The translations under genes and the position numbers were made by a program. The notes beneath the pieces are model-generated. The model had not been told where the DNA came from and did not search any database. It saw only the letters and a list, made by a program, of their open reading frames with translations. From Actinomycetes bacterium (GTDB taxonomy: Bacteria > Actinomycetota > Thermoleophilia > Solirubrobacterales > Solirubrobacteraceae), in the NCBI GenBank assembly GCA_023405705.1, contig JAEXXR010000077.1, forward strand, positions 1 through 5,966: a stretch of 5,966 nucleotides of DNA. The letters run 5' to 3'. Below are positions 4,492 through 5,966 of the stretch, piece after piece. Numbering within the stretch: the stretch's first letter is position 1; each line of letters opens with the position of its first letter.

Positions 4492-5463
4492 ATGGCTTCC
4501 GAACGCCTCGAGAACAAGCCCTGCGGCGGTCGCTACGGCGACGTCGTGCAGTCGATCGGCAACACGCCGCTGGTCGAGCTGAAGCGCCTCTCGCCCAAGC
4601 CGGGCGTGCGCATCTGGGCCAAGCTCGAGTCCAAGAACCCGACCGGCTCCGTCAAGGACCGCGTCGCCCGCTCGCTGATCGAGGACGCGGAGGCCAGAGG
4701 GGCGATCAAGCCCGGCCAGACGATCCTCGAGCCGACCTCGGGCAACACCGGCATCTCGCTCGCGATGATCTGCAAGCGCAAGGGCTACAGACTCAAGGTC
4801 GTGATGCCCGACAACGTCACGCCCGAGCGCACCCAGCTGCTGGAGATGTACGGCGCCGAGATCGTCTACTCCGACGGCTCCAAGGGCTCCAACGGCGCGG
4901 TCGAGCTGGCGCTGCAGATGGCCGCCGCCGACTCGTCGTACTACATGCCGTACCAGTACGGCAACGTGGCCAACCCGAACGCCCACTACAACGGCACCGC
5001 GCTGGAGATCCTCGAGGAGCTCGACGAGGTCAGCGCCTTCGTCGCCGGCCTCGGCACCGGCGGCACGCTGATGGGCAACGCCCGCCGCTTCAAGGAGGCG
5101 CTCGGCGACTCCGTCAAGATCGTCGCCGCCGAGCCGATGCAGGGCGAGCCGGTCCAGGGCCTGCGCTCGCTGGACGACGGCTTCATCCCGCCGATCATCG
5201 ACCTCTCGCTGCTGGACCGGAAGATCTTCGTCACCAACCGTGACGCGATCATCTGGACGCGCAAGCTGCTCGACGAGGAGGGCATCTTCGCCGGCGTCTC
5301 CTCGGGCGCGATCGCGCGCGTCGCGGTCCGCATCGCGAACGAGCTCGACGAGGGCAACGTCGTCTTCATCGTCTGCGACGACGGCTGGAAGTACCTCTCC
5401 TCCGGGATCTACACCCTGCCGGTCGACGAGGTGGAGAACCTCGACTCGACCGTCTGGTGGTAG
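4492..5463 (+). CDS. cysM: CysM, PLP-dependent cysteine synthase (O-phosphoserine type)
   Basis: The 323-residue fold-type II PLP enzyme has the Schiff-base lysine K55 in NPTGSVKDR, the substrate loop TSGNTG (82-87), the phosphate-binding GTGGT (188-192), and SSGA at 270-273. It resembles mycobacterial CysM more than CysK: GYRLKVVMPDNVTPER, QYGNVANPNAHY, FVAGLGTGGTLMG, EGIFAGVSSGA and DDGWKYLSSG all match. R225 in GLRSLDDGF aligns with the arginine that gives M. tuberculosis CysM its preference for O-phosphoserine. The product would be cysteine attached to CysO, released elsewhere by Mec. The tail ends VWW, comparable to the CysM C-terminal tail that folds over the active site. I chose the ATG at 4492, 10 bases after the TACACT hexamer. 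An in-frame TTG at 4462 would add ten residues but lies upstream of the predicted promoter. Confidence 0.95.
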   Translation: MASERLENKPCGGRYGDVVQSIGNTPLVELKRLSPKPGVRIWAKLESKNPTGSVKDRVARSLIEDAEARGAIKPGQTILEPTSGNTGISLAMICKRKGYRLKVVMPDNVTPERTQLLEMYGAEIVYSDGSKGSNGAVELALQMAAADSSYYMPYQYGNVANPNAHYNGTALEILEELDEVSAFVAGLGTGGTLMGNARRFKEALGDSVKIVAAEPMQGEPVQGLRSLDDGFIPPIIDLSLLDRKIFVTNRDAIIWTRKLLDEEGIFAGVSSGAIARVAVRIANELDEGNVVFIVCDDGWKYLSSGIYTLPVDEVENLDSTVWW

Positions 5464-5966
5464 ACGACCCGACGCGCCGAGGATTCCTGCAGGGCGCCGG
5501 CGCGATCGCCGTGCCGGCGCTGGGCGCGCTCGCGCTCGGCGGTTGCGGCGGCGGTGAGACGCCGGTCCGCGACGAGGGCCCGCAGCTCGGCGCCGTCCCC
5601 GAGCCGGTCGCCGAGAGCGAGGGCGGCGACGCCGAGCTGCTGAACAGCGCGCTCGCCGCCGAGCACCTCGCGATCGCCGCCTACACCGCCGGGATGCCGC
5701 TGCTCGAAGGGCTCGCGCGCGACAGCGCCCGCCGCTTCCTCGTGCAGGAGCGCCAGCACGCCGCGCGCCTGCGCCAGCTGATCGAGGGCCTGGGCGCGAG
5801 CGCGCAGGGGCCGCTGCCCAGCTACGACTTCGACCCGCCCGGCAACCAGGCTGAGACGCTGCGGCTGCTGCAGCACGTCGAGCGCCGGACGATCGTCGTC
5901 TACGGCGGCGTCGTGCCGCGGCTCGCCGACCCGCTCCTGCGCGCGACCGCCGCCTCGATCGCCGCG
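5457..5966 (+). CDS. Tat-exported ferritin-like lipoprotein (3' truncated)
   Basis: The GTG at 5457 overlaps the last 7 bases of cysM and gives an in-frame N-terminus with a twin-arginine signal (TRRGFLQG, R7-R8). A hydrophobic stretch at residues 13-28 and a lipobox LGGC with C30 as the lipidated cysteine follow. A Gly/Glu/Pro linker to about residue 58 leads to a helical domain with ferritin-like metal patterns: E69-x6-Y76 in helix 1, E98-x2-H101 in helix 2, and E142-x6-Y149 in helix 3. The fourth helix, expected to bring another ExxH, lies beyond the window. The pattern fits the exported ferritin-like families of bacteria (Ferritin_2 or DUF4439 type). A downstream GTG would lose the Tat motif, so 5457 is preferred. 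Translation is probably coupled to cysM. A role in iron, redox or peroxide handling at the outer membrane face is inferred only. Confidence 0.82.
   Translation, partial: MVDDPTRRGFLQGAGAIAVPALGALALGGCGGGETPVRDEGPQLGAVPEPVAESEGGDAELLNSALAAEHLAIAAYTAGMPLLEGLARDSARRFLVQERQHAARLRQLIEGLGASAQGPLPSYDFDPPGNQAETLRLLQHVERRTIVVYGGVVPRLADPLLRATAASIAA

Noticed and set aside
4069..4986. 305-codon minus-strand open frame across cysO and cysM
   Set aside because: It is antisense to two strongly recognised genes, has biased composition and no motif.

Overview
The window is very GC-rich and gene-dense, with short intergenic gaps. It looks like a chromosomal segment from a high-GC actinobacterium. A thiocarboxylate-type cysteine pathway (CysO/CysM), TAnnnT -10 elements close to start codons, and an exported protein of a type I associate with Thermoleophilia (Solirubrobacter/Conexibacter-like bacteria) point there. 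The lineage is inferred; no rRNA or other marker gene is present. I see no tRNA, rRNA, CRISPR array, insertion sequence, integrase or attachment site, and no gene-free stretch longer than about 135 bases.

Left part (1-1152, + strand): the 3' portion of a polytopic membrane protein, probably of the family often annotated 'fenitrothion hydrolase', is overlapped ATGA-style by a 76-residue single-span membrane protein. Next (1153-2076) is a gap with two small inverted repeats, then a 263-residue secreted protein with a clear signal peptide and four cysteines. A strong hairpin at 2110-2135 separates it from a convergent minus-strand gene for a membrane-anchored SCO-type copper chaperone/thioredoxin-fold protein (2187-2822).

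Right part (2822-5966): a divergent promoter region leads into a sulfur-transfer cluster on the + strand. It contains a rhodanese-ThiF/MoeB fusion (2949-4130), a CysO-type ubiquitin-like sulfur carrier (4141-4416), a 12-bp hairpin terminator (4428-4460), and CysM (4492-5463) driven by its own near-leaderless promoter. The likely flow is as follows. The E1-like enzyme adenylates the carrier C-terminus, its rhodanese domain or another donor supplies sulfur to make a thiocarboxylate, and CysM uses that thiocarboxylate with O-phosphoserine to make cysteine on the carrier. A Mec-type JAMM hydrolase is needed to release the cysteine and is not in the window. Overlapping the end of cysM by 7 bases is a Tat-exported, lipobox-containing ferritin-like protein that runs off the window end.

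The points most worth following up are: the carrier ends Gly-Gly-Arg rather than Gly-Gly, implying C-terminal processing; the E1 has its rhodanese domain at the N-terminus, opposite to MoeZ/MOCS3; the moeB and cysM promoters share a GCTA-N7-TGAAGTA element; and the secreted protein uses AGA for most of its arginines despite high GC. Nothing here is clearly a wholly new system; the sulfur cluster is a variant arrangement of a known pathway.
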